The notes below the pieces were generated by a model. That model worked only from the letters and a program-made list of their open reading frames with translations, ran no database searches and was not told where the DNA came from. From NCBI RefSeq assembly GCF_032854445.1, contig NC_088295.1, forward strand, positions 60,805,249 through 60,869,248: 64,000 nt of DNA, given 5' to 3'. The translations under genes and the position numbers were made by a program. The DNA is from Liolophura sinensis. Its lineage: Eukaryota > Mollusca > Polyplacophora > Chitonida > Chitonidae. Of this stretch, positions 9,720-21,549 are shown piece after piece; the first letter of the stretch is position 1; each line of letters starts with the position of its first letter.

Positions 9720-10620
9720 AGTGAACATGTTTGATGCTTTATGTTTACAGTGGTCTTCTCCTGAGGTTATCTCCATTTAAGAAGGTCTCTGTCATTAAAC
9801 AACATGCTTTCTGATATTTAATCAGCGTGGCTTCGTGACACACAATTTATTTAGTTACTTTATCCGTTTCTCTTCTCTTCCAAAACAAAGTTTTTCACAG
9901 GGGAAAACTGGAGCTTTCAGCATTACTGACCGCTAACTAAATTCAATCTCGATAGCAAATACCAAAATTCCGGCTTCATTTGATTTGGCTAAGCAAACAC
10001 TGTTGATTCAGTGTCTTGGTTTGACGTCTGATGCGGATATGTAGTCTTTTCTTCACAGCGAACTGGGATGGAATATAACAAGCTGCTGCATGAAACACGC
10101 GCCCTGATCCATTAGCTGAATTTACACACCGCATAAAGACTCTGATAACTTTATTCGAATCTTTACTTTATCAATTTCAGTGTGTTTTAATTAGCCGCTT
10201 AAAAATTATCAGATGCCTATTTCTTGTTTAGTTCTGAAGTGGAGCCTTTGCCAGTCAAATGGTTCAGTCAGTCTGAGTTAAGACTTGAAAAATCATACAC
10301 GTAGACATGTATATACACTGTGCACTCTGAGTGAAAAGATATAAAGGTGAACAAAATAACTTTTCCCAACAAAAACTGATGCATCACCTTGACTTTGAGA
10401 CCAATTTTGATCAAAAGTCATCCAGTTCACAACCTTAGTTTAGGTGTGAAATATGCCAAGTTTCATCATACTCTGTTTCAGTGGGCACTAAATAGATTTT
10501 TAATAACACTATCTATCATTATAATAACCAAAAAGATGATGGTAATAATAATAGCAATAAATCATAAACAAACCGAGAAAATTTTGTTACATGTTGATGG
10601 ATGTAAAGACAAGGCCTGAC
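9720..10620. repeat. Segmental duplication B, copy 1
   Basis: It aligns in order with 12465-13180. Anchors are TGGTCTTCTCCTGAGGTT, GTCATTAAACAAC, ATTTGATTTGGCTAAGC, GCGGATATGTAGTCTT and CATGTTGATGGATGTAAAGA. Together with segment A this indicates duplication of a block several kb long. The central part resembles repeat F listed at 13340. Confidence 0.75.
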
Positions 10621-12030
10621 AGCATAATGTTACTAGTTGATAATTGCAACCATGGTATGTCGCACTTGAGTGGAATAATAGTACTGTAGTTCAAGGAAAT
10701 ATAATAAACGACGGGATTGATTCAGAGGAAAGAAAGTTGATTCATACGTGAAGTAGATCTATCAGACGATACCTTCAAAATATATTTTCAAGAAAAAATT
10801 AATTAGCCCAAAGCTGCGTGTGTAATTCAATATATGAAAATAAAATTATAACACAGACCAAAGACAGATAACATCATTTATAACCATATTTTCTTTGTAT
10901 TTCAGACCATAACGCCAAAGAAGAAAAAACTGTAGCATAGGCAGGGTTGGGTTTTATCTAATTTGCTAGCAGTTTCCAGATAAATTTGCTAATTCAATAA
11001 CTATCAGGCTTTGCTTGCTTGAAAGATGCGTCGTTCAATTTCTGGGGCTGGTTTCGCTCTCTCGATTGTCAGCATATGTGTTTAATTTTCATCACTGACG
11101 AGAGATATCCCTCGCCACAATATGTTTTTATCTCTTGTTTCAAACGCGCTCATCGGTTATTATCAGCAAATGACATGTTTGCTATTCCGCATGTGTAAGT
11201 TGAACATGGGCGATAGTCCCATAAGACGTTTACTATCTCATTAAAATATATTCCTGTGGCTCCACTGTTTTAGGAGCTTTTGGCAAAAACCAAGAGCACA
11301 TTTCTGGGAAAATCAAATTTCTTGTTTTTATGTTACTAGTGGATTTGTATGACGTGTCATCGCTCGAACCTATGGTTAAAGCACTTGTTCTTTGTGATTG
11401 GCAGGCCCTTGACCAATAAAGTCGCGAGTTTGAACAGTTCTCTTCCTTTCGACTGCTTCTTAAGAGAGAATTTTTGTCAAGCATCTCTCGAAGATCGGCA
11501 CTTTAAACCTAAAAGCTCTGCTTCTGTAGCTATAAATCTAACCGACGTCATACAAGTGGAAAATTTTGTCCGGGCTGTTTTAAATTAGAAATTCCATTAA
11601 AATTGTCCACTGAAGAATGTGACAGAATTGCCTAAGTTGATCTGATGTGTTTACAGACTATAAAACAGAGAGAGAATTACATAGTAATAATCCATATGAG
11701 AAAATTTGGTAGAACCACTACAATACCAGCTGTACGCAATCCTGTAACAACATTTCAAACGCTTTCCTGAATTCTAAATCTAACCTCAAACAGACATTTG
11801 CATACCAGGCATCAACCAGTAAGGACGTTCCAGGTCAATAATCGCGAGGTCAGTTCTCAAAACGAAGTTTAAGACAAACTACTAGGAACTAAGAAAGTAT
11901 ATAAAGTTCGAAACTAGGACGGAATCACACAAGGAGATGCGGTCAACGTTTTTCAGTGATGTAGAAAAGATGGAAGGTATGCAACTGAGTGAAACGGGTA
12001 TTTAAATCGTTTACCATGCTAGAATGTAAC
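10612..12030. repeat. Segmental duplication A, copy 2
   Basis: Direct-orientation partner of 6650-8057. It lacks the partial third copy, the 130-bp tandem duplication and the SINE found at 8.07-8.90 kb beside copy 1, so these were gained after the duplication or lost here. Confidence 0.8.
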
Positions 12031-12114
12031 TTGTCGATAATACAATGTGTATCTCAGTTGGGTTTTGGTCTGCCAGCAACCAGCTCCGGGTTAAGGGGAA
12101 TTAGACACAGTCAT

Positions 12115-12380
12115 AAAGTAGAACGCCAGAGACTTTGAACGCTGTGTCCATTTTCACTTTCAAGAGAATTATACTCATTTTAAAACTTAAGAAACTTGGA
12201 GTGAAGGCTTTTGATGGAATAACCTTGACACAGTTTTTTGCAGAAATAACTTATGACGTTGATTGAAATCGTCACACAACCTATAATCAGCTGTTCCGAT
12301 GGCCTGAAGCAGGAATCTAACGTCAGATACTGACGTTAGTGTAATTCCATGCAGAAGTGTAGAAAAAAATGAGCACATAC
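12115..12380 (-). pseudogene. Decayed reverse-transcriptase C-terminus
   Basis: The minus strand reads CDDFNQRHKLFLQKT, matching CDDINLRYKLLVQKL in the fragment at 27.6-28.0 kb. After a frame change it reads SLHSKFL and NGHSVQSLW, matching LHSKFLKF and YGQSVQNLW there. The order and spacing fit the end of the same reverse-transcriptase family. Frame breaks make it non-functional. Confidence 0.6.
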
Positions 12381-12464
12381 TATTTTAATATTATCCGTTA
12401 ATACAACCTTACAATCCAATATTTAACAGCCCCTAAAGCCAGTGAAAACAAATCTAACAAAATA

Positions 12465-13180
12465 AGTAAACATGTTTTATGCTGACTGTTTACAATGGTC
12501 TTCTCCTGAGGTTGTCTTCATTTTACAAGGTCTTTGTCATTAAACAACACGCTTTCAGGGTTACTGACCACCAGCTGAATTCGATCTCGAAAGCAAATAC
12601 CAAAATGACGACTTCATTTGATTTGGCTAAGCTAACACTGTTGGTTCAGAGTCTTGGTTCGACGTCTGGTGCGGATATGTAGTCTTCTCTTTACATGGAA
12701 CTTGGACGGAATATGAAAAGCTACTGCATGAAACATGCGCCGTGATCCAGTCAGTTGAAATTACAAACCGAATAAAGAATCGGATAACTTTATTCACAGT
12801 CTTTACTTTATCAATTTCAGTATTTTTTTAATTAGCCGCTCAAAAATGATCAAGTGCCTATCTTTTGTTTAGTTCGGAAGTGAAGCCCTTGCTTGTCGAA
12901 TGGTTCAGTGTCAGTTTAGACTTGACAAAACATACACGTAGACATGCATATACACTTGCACTCTGGGTGAAAAGATAAAAAGCTGAACAAAATAACTTTT
13001 CCCAACAAAAATATGATATGATATGTCAAGTTTCATCACATTCTGTTTCAGTGGGCACTAAACAGATTTTTAATAACACTATTTATTTATAATAATAATA
13101 ATGATGATAATAATAACAATATATAATGAACACACCGAGAAAATTCGTTACATGTTGATGGATGTAAAGACAAGGCATAA
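12465..13180. repeat. Segmental duplication B, copy 2
   Basis: Partner of 9720-10620. The A-to-B distance differs between the two copies (about 1.7 kb against 0.4 kb) because of the insertions and losses between them. Confidence 0.75.
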
Positions 13181-13319
13181 TTATCTTTCCTTGCTCAGGT
13201 GCTTGCAGATTTGGATTCTGGTGAGTATGGAACCCACGGTGATCTGGATTGATTTCCAAGCTTATACACAAAATAATCATATTCCCTTGTCATACCGCAG
13301 TCAAACTTCAAATCCCTAT

Positions 13320-13620
13320 TTCACCAATGTGTTCACTATAGTCGTGGTTGGTTTGGTTATGCTGGCAATTGCTACCATTCGACAAATCAGCTTTTAACCT
13401 TGCTGAAGATTACGGATTCCATCACGTACTGACAACGAACCTAAAGTCTATCACTGGAGCAAATAGGCAAATAACCAATTGATTTGAAGTAGCCAGCTTA
13501 ACCAAATCTTAAAGCGGACGTCAGAGCTACGTTGTTGATTCAGTGTCTGAATGGAATTGATATCTGTAACTACTTCTTAATACGAAGCTCACAAAATCTA
13601 CCAGACGTGTATTCTACCTC
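13320..13620. repeat. Array repeat F, copy 1
   Basis: It contains a run ending in ATCAGCTTTTAA, then CACGTACTGACAACGAACCT, CCAATTGATTTGAAGTAGCC and AAAGCGGACGTCAGAGC. The same order recurs at 15650-15900, 25500-25770 and 29860-30110. The first 70 bp read as a hydrophobic peptide ending TIRQISF-stop, paralleled by TFRKITF-stop at 15.66-15.72 kb. Confidence 0.7.
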
Positions 13621-14269
13621 TGTCATTTACTCCTATTGACATCAAACCTTCATTATCCAAATTGTTACCTCCCATACCATGAAAATTTCCATTTCATGTA
13701 AATATCTTCATTGCCGCAGTTAAATATGCTCACGCCAAGTGTTTTAACGTAGACCATTCGCTGTTAAGAAATAAAGGTTCTGCCTTTAAAATAAAAGGTA
13801 ATTTTACGTCTAATCTGTAAATATGGTTATGCCAGAAGCTAATACTGGTACTGAAGCGTAAAATTGTTCAAGTTCTGAACATTTATTCACGAGTTCTGCA
13901 CTTCGTAGAGCCTTGTGTAATAATCGCTACTGTTCAAGCGTTTAGCAAAATATATCCACTACATTTAACTGGAATTGAGTGGCGCTAATTGGCCTGCCAT
14001 CCTGCCAAATAGTTGGATTATTCGTAGGACTAAATAAAGATGCATTTAAAAAAATATGATACAATTTAAACTTTTGGGATTAAAAGTTTACAAATCAAAC
14101 AGCAACTTTACATTTTGTCGTCTTACGAACGACATGATTTAAAGTTCTTCTTCGTACGCCACTCACTGAATTTTGTACTAACCTGCACGATTTGAGGACT
14201 GAAAATCGCTGCAGAATAAACAATCATTGTACTATAATTTGGAATGAAAACTTGTTAAGGTTGGGAATG

Positions 14270-14420
14270 GAATTCCTTGTCACGTTTCCCAGAAAGCCCT
14301 TGTAAAGGCTCTCGTTTTGCGCATTCTGTCAACAGTATCACATTAACCTCATCCAGAGAAAATTTGTTGATCTAGTGGAAGGAGTGCGTGGCCAAAACTA
14401 ATTCTCGGCTTACACTGTCT
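14270..14420. repeat. Array repeat D, copy 1
   Basis: It contains GCGCATTCTGTCAACAG, GGCCAAAACTAATTCTCGGC and nearby words shared with about 17690-17780, 23455-23600 and 30850-30960. Reverse-oriented relatives lie at about 28265-28400, 33330-33470 and 38565-38700. Confidence 0.65.
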
Positions 14421-15650
14421 GTTGGTGCCGTTATAGATTTTTCTTACATCTTTTCCAGTAGGCCCACCACGAAATAGATTGCCTCGATGTTGATGGTTGG
14501 AAATAAAGAACTTTCACCAGTAAAAGGTCACAAACTTCAGATTGAATCATACTGAATATAAAATATTATGTGATGACGTGAAGGAAAAACTGAATCATTT
14601 ATAAAATATAAACGCCACGAGTTAAGTTTGCACTATGGTGGATATAGCAAAAGTCCGGTTCTTCGTCTGGACAATCAGAGAAGACTTGGGCGAATGACAA
14701 GGAGGATAATCAGTGGTTTTATAGAAGACTGACAGCATCATTGTTGCTGCATGCGAATGTATGCAAAAGCTATTTTGATATTAAGAGGTTCCAAGGGGCA
14801 CTGTTCAGGTACGGGAATGTAATGTGAGAAGGTATTGCTGTAAGTTTTACTGCCTCCATGCCACATGCCAGAGGTTCTGTGTGTTAGTTTTTCATAAGAA
14901 TAACATTGCCAGCAAGCCTGTGTCATATCTTGTCGATGGCGTCTTGTTAGTAGATTAAAACCATGACTTTGAATGTAAGTCAACGGATAGACAGATTACA
15001 CTTCTATACTCTTCAAAGAAAGTACACAGGCGCCAGTATAAAACCTGCTAGCCCGATTTTATTACCCTGTCGTGAACTGCATTGACGTCATCTTACTGAA
15101 TTATTCAGTGATAAACTTTTGAAATATAGCGTCACAGAGGATTTACATAAATTGATTTCGTCGGTTTGTCAGTTTACATTATTATACCCTTGGTAGAGAG
15201 TTATAAATATTCCCCTTTTGGAATGTCTTATTTTAGAAACAAATGACACCAAAACGTCTCTCTCTTACAGACAGCTTGTATACACTAATGTCACCAGTCA
15301 TAAAAGAACTAAAAAAAATACCAGGCCAGAAAAATGTATGAACTTTCTAAAGAACATTCGCTATTTAGTCTTACGTTGTGCATTTAATCTCTCATTGATT
15401 TTTGACGCTCAGTGCTTGATGAATGGTTTCACTTTGACAATTTACAATAGTCCACCATATGAACATGAAGACGTTGATACAATCGATCATCACTGTGTGG
15501 ACGTACTGCGATATCCGATGTTTGTCAGGTCATAATACTGATTATTAAAAAGCAAGAAGCTAATGGAGAACACCAGTTGTTGGCGAGGTAACTCGTCTTA
15601 TTATCGTATTTCCTTGTCATTTTTTGAATGGGTCCTATCACTATTTTACC
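14420..15650. other. No gene supported
   Basis: AT-rich interval between array repeats. Open frames at 14738-14983 (minus) and 15218-15535 (plus) lack splice signals, recognisable motifs and a convincing codon pattern. Confidence 0.4.
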
Positions 15651-15900
15651 AGTGTGCTCTCTATGCTTCGTAGTTGTTTGGGTTACTTTGGCAGTCGATA
15701 CCTTTCGTAAAATTACATTTTAATCTGTCAGCCAAATTACAGATTCCAGCATGGAATTACCACGAACCTGAAGCCAACTACACGAGTAAACTGGAAAATG
15801 CCGAATTGATTTGATATAACTCGACTTAAACAAATCTCAAAGCGGACGTATAACACCGTGGATTCAAGGAGCGTCCTGCATCAGTCTCTCTCTAACCTTG
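15650..15900. repeat. Array repeat F, copy 2
   Basis: Shares GCAGTCGATACC, ACATTTTAATCTG, AACCTGAAGCCAAC and CTCAAAGCGGACGT-type words with the other F copies, in the same order. Confidence 0.65.
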
Positions 15901-17690
15901 TACAGCTTCCACAGATTAATACAGCTTCCGACAAACCTTCGGCCTGTGTTGGACATGTTCTTCGATATCGTCTAGTCTAGTTTAGATTTACTGGGCATCA
16001 AATGATCTGATTTCCTAATTTTCAAAATGAAGATGAAAAAAGGCGAAGAGTGAAGATGAGTATGTCATAATGCTACACTATCGAAGAAAATTAGGGCTTC
16101 TGTGAAAAAGCACGTTTTTTGAAAACATGAACGTAACATGTTGTGCAAGTAAGAAATGGGAGAACATATTCCGTAACCACGGCCATTCGCTAAAGTTTCT
16201 TATAACGCCTACCATTGTTCAAGCAATGAGCATGTACTGATTTTAGCCATCAGTTACAGTTAAGCTTGATTTTATCAAGAAAAATGACAAAATACAGAGA
16301 GCTTCCAAAGTTGGCTGATTTAAGTCGGTCTTACGTGTTAGTAGAAGCTTGCTGTGTTTATGGATTACCTGTCGTCTCAAGAGCTGAACAATTATATTTA
16401 AATACGATTCAACTAGGACCTTCAAAGCAAAGGATATGTTTAATAAAATTTAAGATCCTGGGTATTTTCGTCAGTGTACATAATAGAAGATTTAGATGTA
16501 GGTAAAATTCCCTTAAATACAGAACACAAGACATATATTTTTCAATAATTTTGCAATAACGTTTCACGTTAATCTTTTGAAAACCCGTCAAAAGGCCGAC
16601 ATTAATTTAATCACGAAGGCTTTTGTTCGTTTAAGGGAAGAATTGTGAATAAATTGAGGAGCAGCAAACAACAGACGTCATAATGAAATTATCTATATCA
16701 CTGTCCATGGATGAAAGTAACAACAAAGACATCTTTGATCAAGATGGGGATAGTTTCATATTAGATCAGGTTCTTCTGAGTGTCATCTAATAAACCTGCA
16801 GTAAATCCCTGTAAATTGATGACATTTATCTTGGCCTCGAATGCAAACCAAATATAAAGCATGGGTGTACAATATAATATACTGGCAATAAGTCTGTGAA
16901 ATTAGATAGCATTTGGGCGATTGACAGGGAACATTATCAATAGCCTTTTGGAAAGCTGACAGAAGCGGTGTGATTCACTTTGGTGTTAGGTTCTAGTAAT
17001 TGTATCCCCTCATCTTGCACGCCATGATCTATAGAGTGAGGATATAGGTGTAACCTCTGGGTCTGCATGAGGTAAAATACACTCTGCTACAAGCCACGAC
17101 TTACAGGTTTCTGATGACGTTTGTCTACAGGCCTTCAACAGCCAACAGCCACCAAGTGACGTGGACAATATTGGTGTAACCAAAGCAATACTTTATCTAC
17201 ACGTATGAAGCTACATGATTGCTTTATCTATTTGTCTTGACTGAACAAATGCCTCGTGGTTTTCACCACGGCGAGCAGCTTCTCCTGTACAAGTGAATAG
17301 CGACTTTTAAGTTGAGTGATAAACTTACTGATGACCTGCTCAGTCTCCATAATTTTCACACAGGTCAGACGTCTTTAAATAAAGAGAATGTCTAACATTT
17401 TACATGTACAATTGCAATCTTAATGAGCGTCAACCGCAAATGTATATGGATATATATAATACATATGGATTATGTCATCTCAAGAGTTGAACGATTTTAC
17501 TTTACTCCGATTCCACCGATAGGCGGAAGGAATGTATTATATTAACGAAGGTAACTTTTAATAATTTTCCATCATCCTGCCCAGCTGCATGTAATTAAGT
17601 CAAATGCACTTCCATGGCAAGGATTTGACTTGATGTGACGGTTGAATAAAGACAAATAACACCAAGGTTTGAAGGTCAGATTTAGAAATT
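15900..17690. other. Gene-free repeat-derived interval
   Basis: It holds two copies of a conserved short block (see 16356-16411). No host gene, RNA gene or complete mobile element was recognised. Confidence 0.4.
16356..16411 (+). repeat. Conserved short block, reads YGLPVVSRAEQLY
   Basis: GGATTACCTGTCGTCTCAAG recurs nearly unchanged, with a shared continuation, at about 17467-17515 and 26141-26200 (plus) and at 26845-26895, 33890-33940 and 39280-39325 (minus). Four of these copies read as similar peptides (YGLPVVSRAEQLY, YGLPVVSTTNRLYF, YGFPIPSCANRLYF, YRLPVVSRAERLYF). This suggests the block was once coding in a repeat family. No domain is recognised. Confidence 0.6.
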
Positions 17691-17780
17691 CCTGTCACGT
17701 CTCACGAGAGCGCGTGTAAAGGCTATCGTGTAACTTTTCCTCATTCCGAACATATTGTGTTGAAGAATATGAGAAGTTGA
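17690..17780. repeat. Array repeat D, copy 2 (short)
   Basis: CTGTCACGTCTCACGAGAG and GTGTAAAGGCTATCGTG correspond to CACGTTTCCCAGAAAG and TTGTAAAGGCTCTCGTTTTG at 14.28 kb. Only the left part of the repeat is clear. Confidence 0.5.
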
Positions 17781-18399
17781 AGCAAATTCATTGCTTTCTG
17801 CGCCTATGAGTGCACTGAAAGATTATTCTAGCGTAGTGACGGAGAGGCCAGAGCCACATGATTAAAGTACTGATAACAATGAGCGGACAGACTCCGGTTT
17901 AGTTCTGTCAACTGTCAAACGGTACCTAATCAGCTTATTATACATATCCGTTGAATTTGGTGTACAAATCACGAGGGTAAATGTTACCGGCTTGTATGCT
18001 ATATTCCCAAGGAATCTAAAAGTAAACGATACCACTCATATACCATTGAAAGAGCGCACGAAGTCAATAATTACCTTCAGCCTGGACAACGGAATACCCT
18101 ACTACTGTATAGGCAGCCTTTGGAACAATCGTGCCGTTATATATCCATCATCTGTGTGAAGATATAGACTTATTATGTCTACAGATGCGGGAGAGAGAAT
18201 GAATAAATAATTCAGAATTTAGACTGTATATGCAGTGTTTTAATCCTATCATGAGCCATATTTATGATCATGTCAAGCCTTTGTGCACGACTGACGATAG
18301 GCAGCTGTGCTGAGGAGGATCGTATTCTAATGAACAAGAAGTCCACAAAAATGAAAAATTGACCTAATTTTGAACCCAGCAAAGTGTATATAATATGCA

Positions 18400-19190
18400 A
18401 AATCGTGATTATGTTGTGACTGGTCATATGAAATATGGTCAATAAAAATGTTATAGCATTTTGGCAGTAACAAATATACATATATGATGCCTTTTCCTTC
18501 TTTGGTTTATCTTTATTGTTTATTATATTGCTAGAAAATAAATCTCAATATTGTTAACGTTTCTGTGCGATGTATGGATATTCATACCTGGCAATGGTTC
18601 TCAGCGAAATAAAAACTTCCGTATTGATGCATATTCACTCCTACAACAGAACACGTCTACAAGGATACAAGAAGTGGACTCATAACGTACAAAATAATCA
18701 AAATAATAAAACATAATTAAGGTGTACAGCACACAGAGAGTACTGACGACAGAGTGATAGCTGGCAAATGTTCACACACCCGGTGAAATACGGCCTCTTG
18801 TCAATTTATCTCAGTTAGGGTTTATTTCTAACAGTTCATGTCAATGCATAAATGTAGCATAACACAAAAGACCAGACAAAATCTCCCACTAACAAAACTT
18901 TTCCGCTGAGCCTGTTTGGTCAACTGAAAGGTTAATTTCCGAATTAAGTGCAGGTTATTGCTCCAAAGGTTCAATATCACCATCTCCGCATCGGCCGCGG
19001 GTATTACTAGTCAGTAGATCTTCATTGACCGGAAATGTTCCCAGTTGAAAACAATCTCTAACCAGTTCTTGTTTTTCAGCTTTTCCTAAACCGTTCATGC
19101 CCATTCTACTTAAAACAATATACATTATTTTGTGGCTGTTATTTCAGGCCATCGACAATCAATCCTTCCATCAAATCTGTCAACAAGCTG
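18400..19190. repeat. Array repeat C, copy 1, with embedded minus-strand R
   Basis: Anchors: TTGGCAGTAACAAATATACA, TTTGGTTTATCTTTA, AACAGAACACGTCTAC, TTGGTCAACTGAAAGGTTAA and TAGATCTTCATTGACCGGAA. The same order is seen at 24585-24990, 28680-29170 and 31700-32260. A minus-oriented copy of repeat R lies inside at about 18730-18830. Confidence 0.75.
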
Positions 19191-19199
19191 TGACATCGC

Positions 19200-19800
19200 T
19201 TTTGAAGTGTTGAATGGCGTCAAATACAAATAGTAGTGTTGTAAGCACCTTATTCCGTCACCCTAAATGGCTACACAGAAATTTCAATACTCTACCCGTC
19301 CTTTTCTACCAATGACAACTCCACAGAAGATTGAAAGATTAAATGGTTAGTATCCAGATTTACCATATGTACTTAGCCTAATTTGCAAGATTTGGATGTA
19401 ATAAACATATTACGGCTATGGCTTATCGGAAGCGCAATATAATGAATTAAACCCATAATAACAAAAGACTTACCACCCTGGATGACCCCAGCATTTAAGA
19501 CCTTAAAACACAAGGGAAAGTGTTCGCCATGTATATCAAGAATAAATGTGTTAAAAGTGTGGGGGTGGGGTGTTGAAGTGTATTGATTCAATGCACAGGA
19601 CAGTGACCATCTCTTCTCAAAGATCAGTTTTACGCTACTCGATGAGCAGAACTACGTGGGCAAAATTCTCGACTTCCGAAGGTGTGAATGACCTAATACA
19701 TTGTTCTCACATACTCATTGGTGGGAATAGGTTGGCTACGTGGCCGATTAAAATCTTTTAAAAAATGATATGGTTTAAAAACGATCACAATTTTCAGCTT
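19200..19800. other. No gene supported
   Basis: AT-rich with short open frames on both strands only. Nothing recognised. Confidence 0.4.
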
Positions 19801-19804
19801 CTAA

Positions 19805-19975
19805 TTTATTTATTTGATTGCTGTTTCACGCCGTACTCAAGAATATTTCACTTATACGACGGCGGCCAGCATTATGGTGGGAGGAAACTGGGCATAGCCA
19901 GGGGGAAACCCACGACCTTCCACGGGTACTGACAAACCTTACTACTTACGACTGGAGAGGAAGCCATTCAGCTTT
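19805..19975 (-). repeat. SINE, head missing
   Basis: From left to right: TTTATTTATTTGATTG (tail), CACGCCGTACTCAAGAATAT, TACGACGGCGGCCAGC, ATGGTGGGAGGAAACTGGGC, GGGGGAAACCCACGACC and GGAGAGGAAGCC. The copy stops before the B-box, so the tRNA-derived head is absent. Confidence 0.9.
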
Positions 19976-20257
19976 TAAGGTTCTTCTATGTACTGAATGT
20001 TAGCTCACCCGACTCATAAATCTCTGCCAATTGATGCAAGACATTACGGTCTTGAATTTAAACCATTATAGCTATTATAGACGTGTTGACCGTTTTACAT
20101 GATAATATGTGTTCTCTTTTGCACTTCGTCGTATTTGTTACGAAGTCCGTCTTTAAATATTGTTTAAACGCTTATACTTATAACCTGCGCATGCCCCGAT
20201 TCTGTTGGTGGTTTTTGACCCCCGAGGCGAGGCCTCTGCCCAATTATACCAATAGCT

Positions 20258-20900
20258 ATGAACTACAACAATATGTATAGGAATAACACTAGGAATAGTG
20301 GTGCATGTTCCCAGGCCGAGTCAGTAAATGATTCCTTTGCACTAAGACCCATTTCCATCCAAATATCGGATATATTTGAGAACATTAAACACGGTATTTC
20401 CACCAAACCGTGTTCTATCCAAGTGAACAATTGTTTGACACTGAATTACCAAAGCAAATATTTAACTATTTCCAAATGTGGACATACTAATTGTCTTACA
20501 TGTCCATCATTTGATACATCCGCCATTTTTATTTCCTCACTAACTGGTAAATGTTATTCTGTTAATTCCTACGTTAACTTAAGTTGTATTGCGTCCAACT
20601 GTATTTACTTGGTAACAAGCAAGAAGTGTGGTCAGCAGTATGTTGGGAAGACCACCCAGAAACTACATCTACGGGTGAACGGGCACGGAAGTCTGTGCGC
20701 AAGAAACAATTGCTAATAGGCAAGCATTTCTCTGCCTCCGACCATGACTGGGACCATTTCAGCATTCAAATAATAGAATCGGTTTATCCATCAACAAATG
20801 AGACAGATGTCGAATTTGAACGTAAAATCCGTGACCGTGAGCTTTTCTGGATGCTAGAGATTGGTTCAGTCTTCCCATATGGGTTAAATGATAACGTTAT
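20258..20900 (+). pseudogene. GIY-YIG endonuclease domain, one frameshift
   Basis: The ATG at 20258 opens a frame with an N-terminal variable region, then KCGHTNCLTCPSF (Cys/His cluster, about residues 72-84) and the GIY-YIG core, NCIYLVTSKKCG and QQYVGKTTQKL, with the conserved Arg in LRVNGH. The frame then shifts by one base near 20683 and continues as KSVRKKQLLIGKHFSASDHD, DHFSIQIIESVYP and RELFWMLEIGSVFPYGLND, the usual C-terminal half with the conserved Glu/Asn region. This nuclease nicks target DNA for integration in related elements. A frame at 20083-20280 also reads into this region (PLPNYTNSYELQQY), so the true N-terminus may lie further upstream behind another frame change. Confidence 0.82.
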
Positions 20901-21549
20901 GGGAATCGGCAATGTAACATCTAGCCAACCACATGACTCCGTCATAACAAATTTATTCAAATACCATAAACGTAGACCTCGCAGTCATGGTAGGAGGAAG
21001 TTCAACAGAAACATGATTCAAAAAAACGTTACAGTTAGCTATTTAGTAGGATTGTCGTATGACACCAATAGCATGCATGCTCTACGCACAGTATTATATG
21101 CACTGCCAATGAACTTGCTAAAACAGGTAGTTCAAGACGTATCCAATAACATACACAATTTTAATGTTCCACCTTACCTTGTACGTCTGTGTCAAGACAT
21201 ATCTTATTTTCGATTGTATCGCCCTGTAACTACAATTGAAACTCAACACAATCGACTCTTTCTGAAGATAAAGTATTTAGACAATGGCCTTGATTTAAAT
21301 AACCTACCAAGCATCTTTAATGAACCTGATGTTCGTAGTGCTGTGCCTAATTATTTTAATATCCAAGAGCCACCTTGCATATCCTATGAGAATACAAAGT
21401 CTATCGCTTCCAAAATTTTCAGTTATTCCCAGGCCATCAAGGAGTTCGATTTGGCGACGTATACTTCTGGCGGCCATAACTGTGATCGTGAATCCTCAGT
21501 TTTTACCTACGACAAATGTAAACATGTCCTGACTGGTGACTTTAATATT

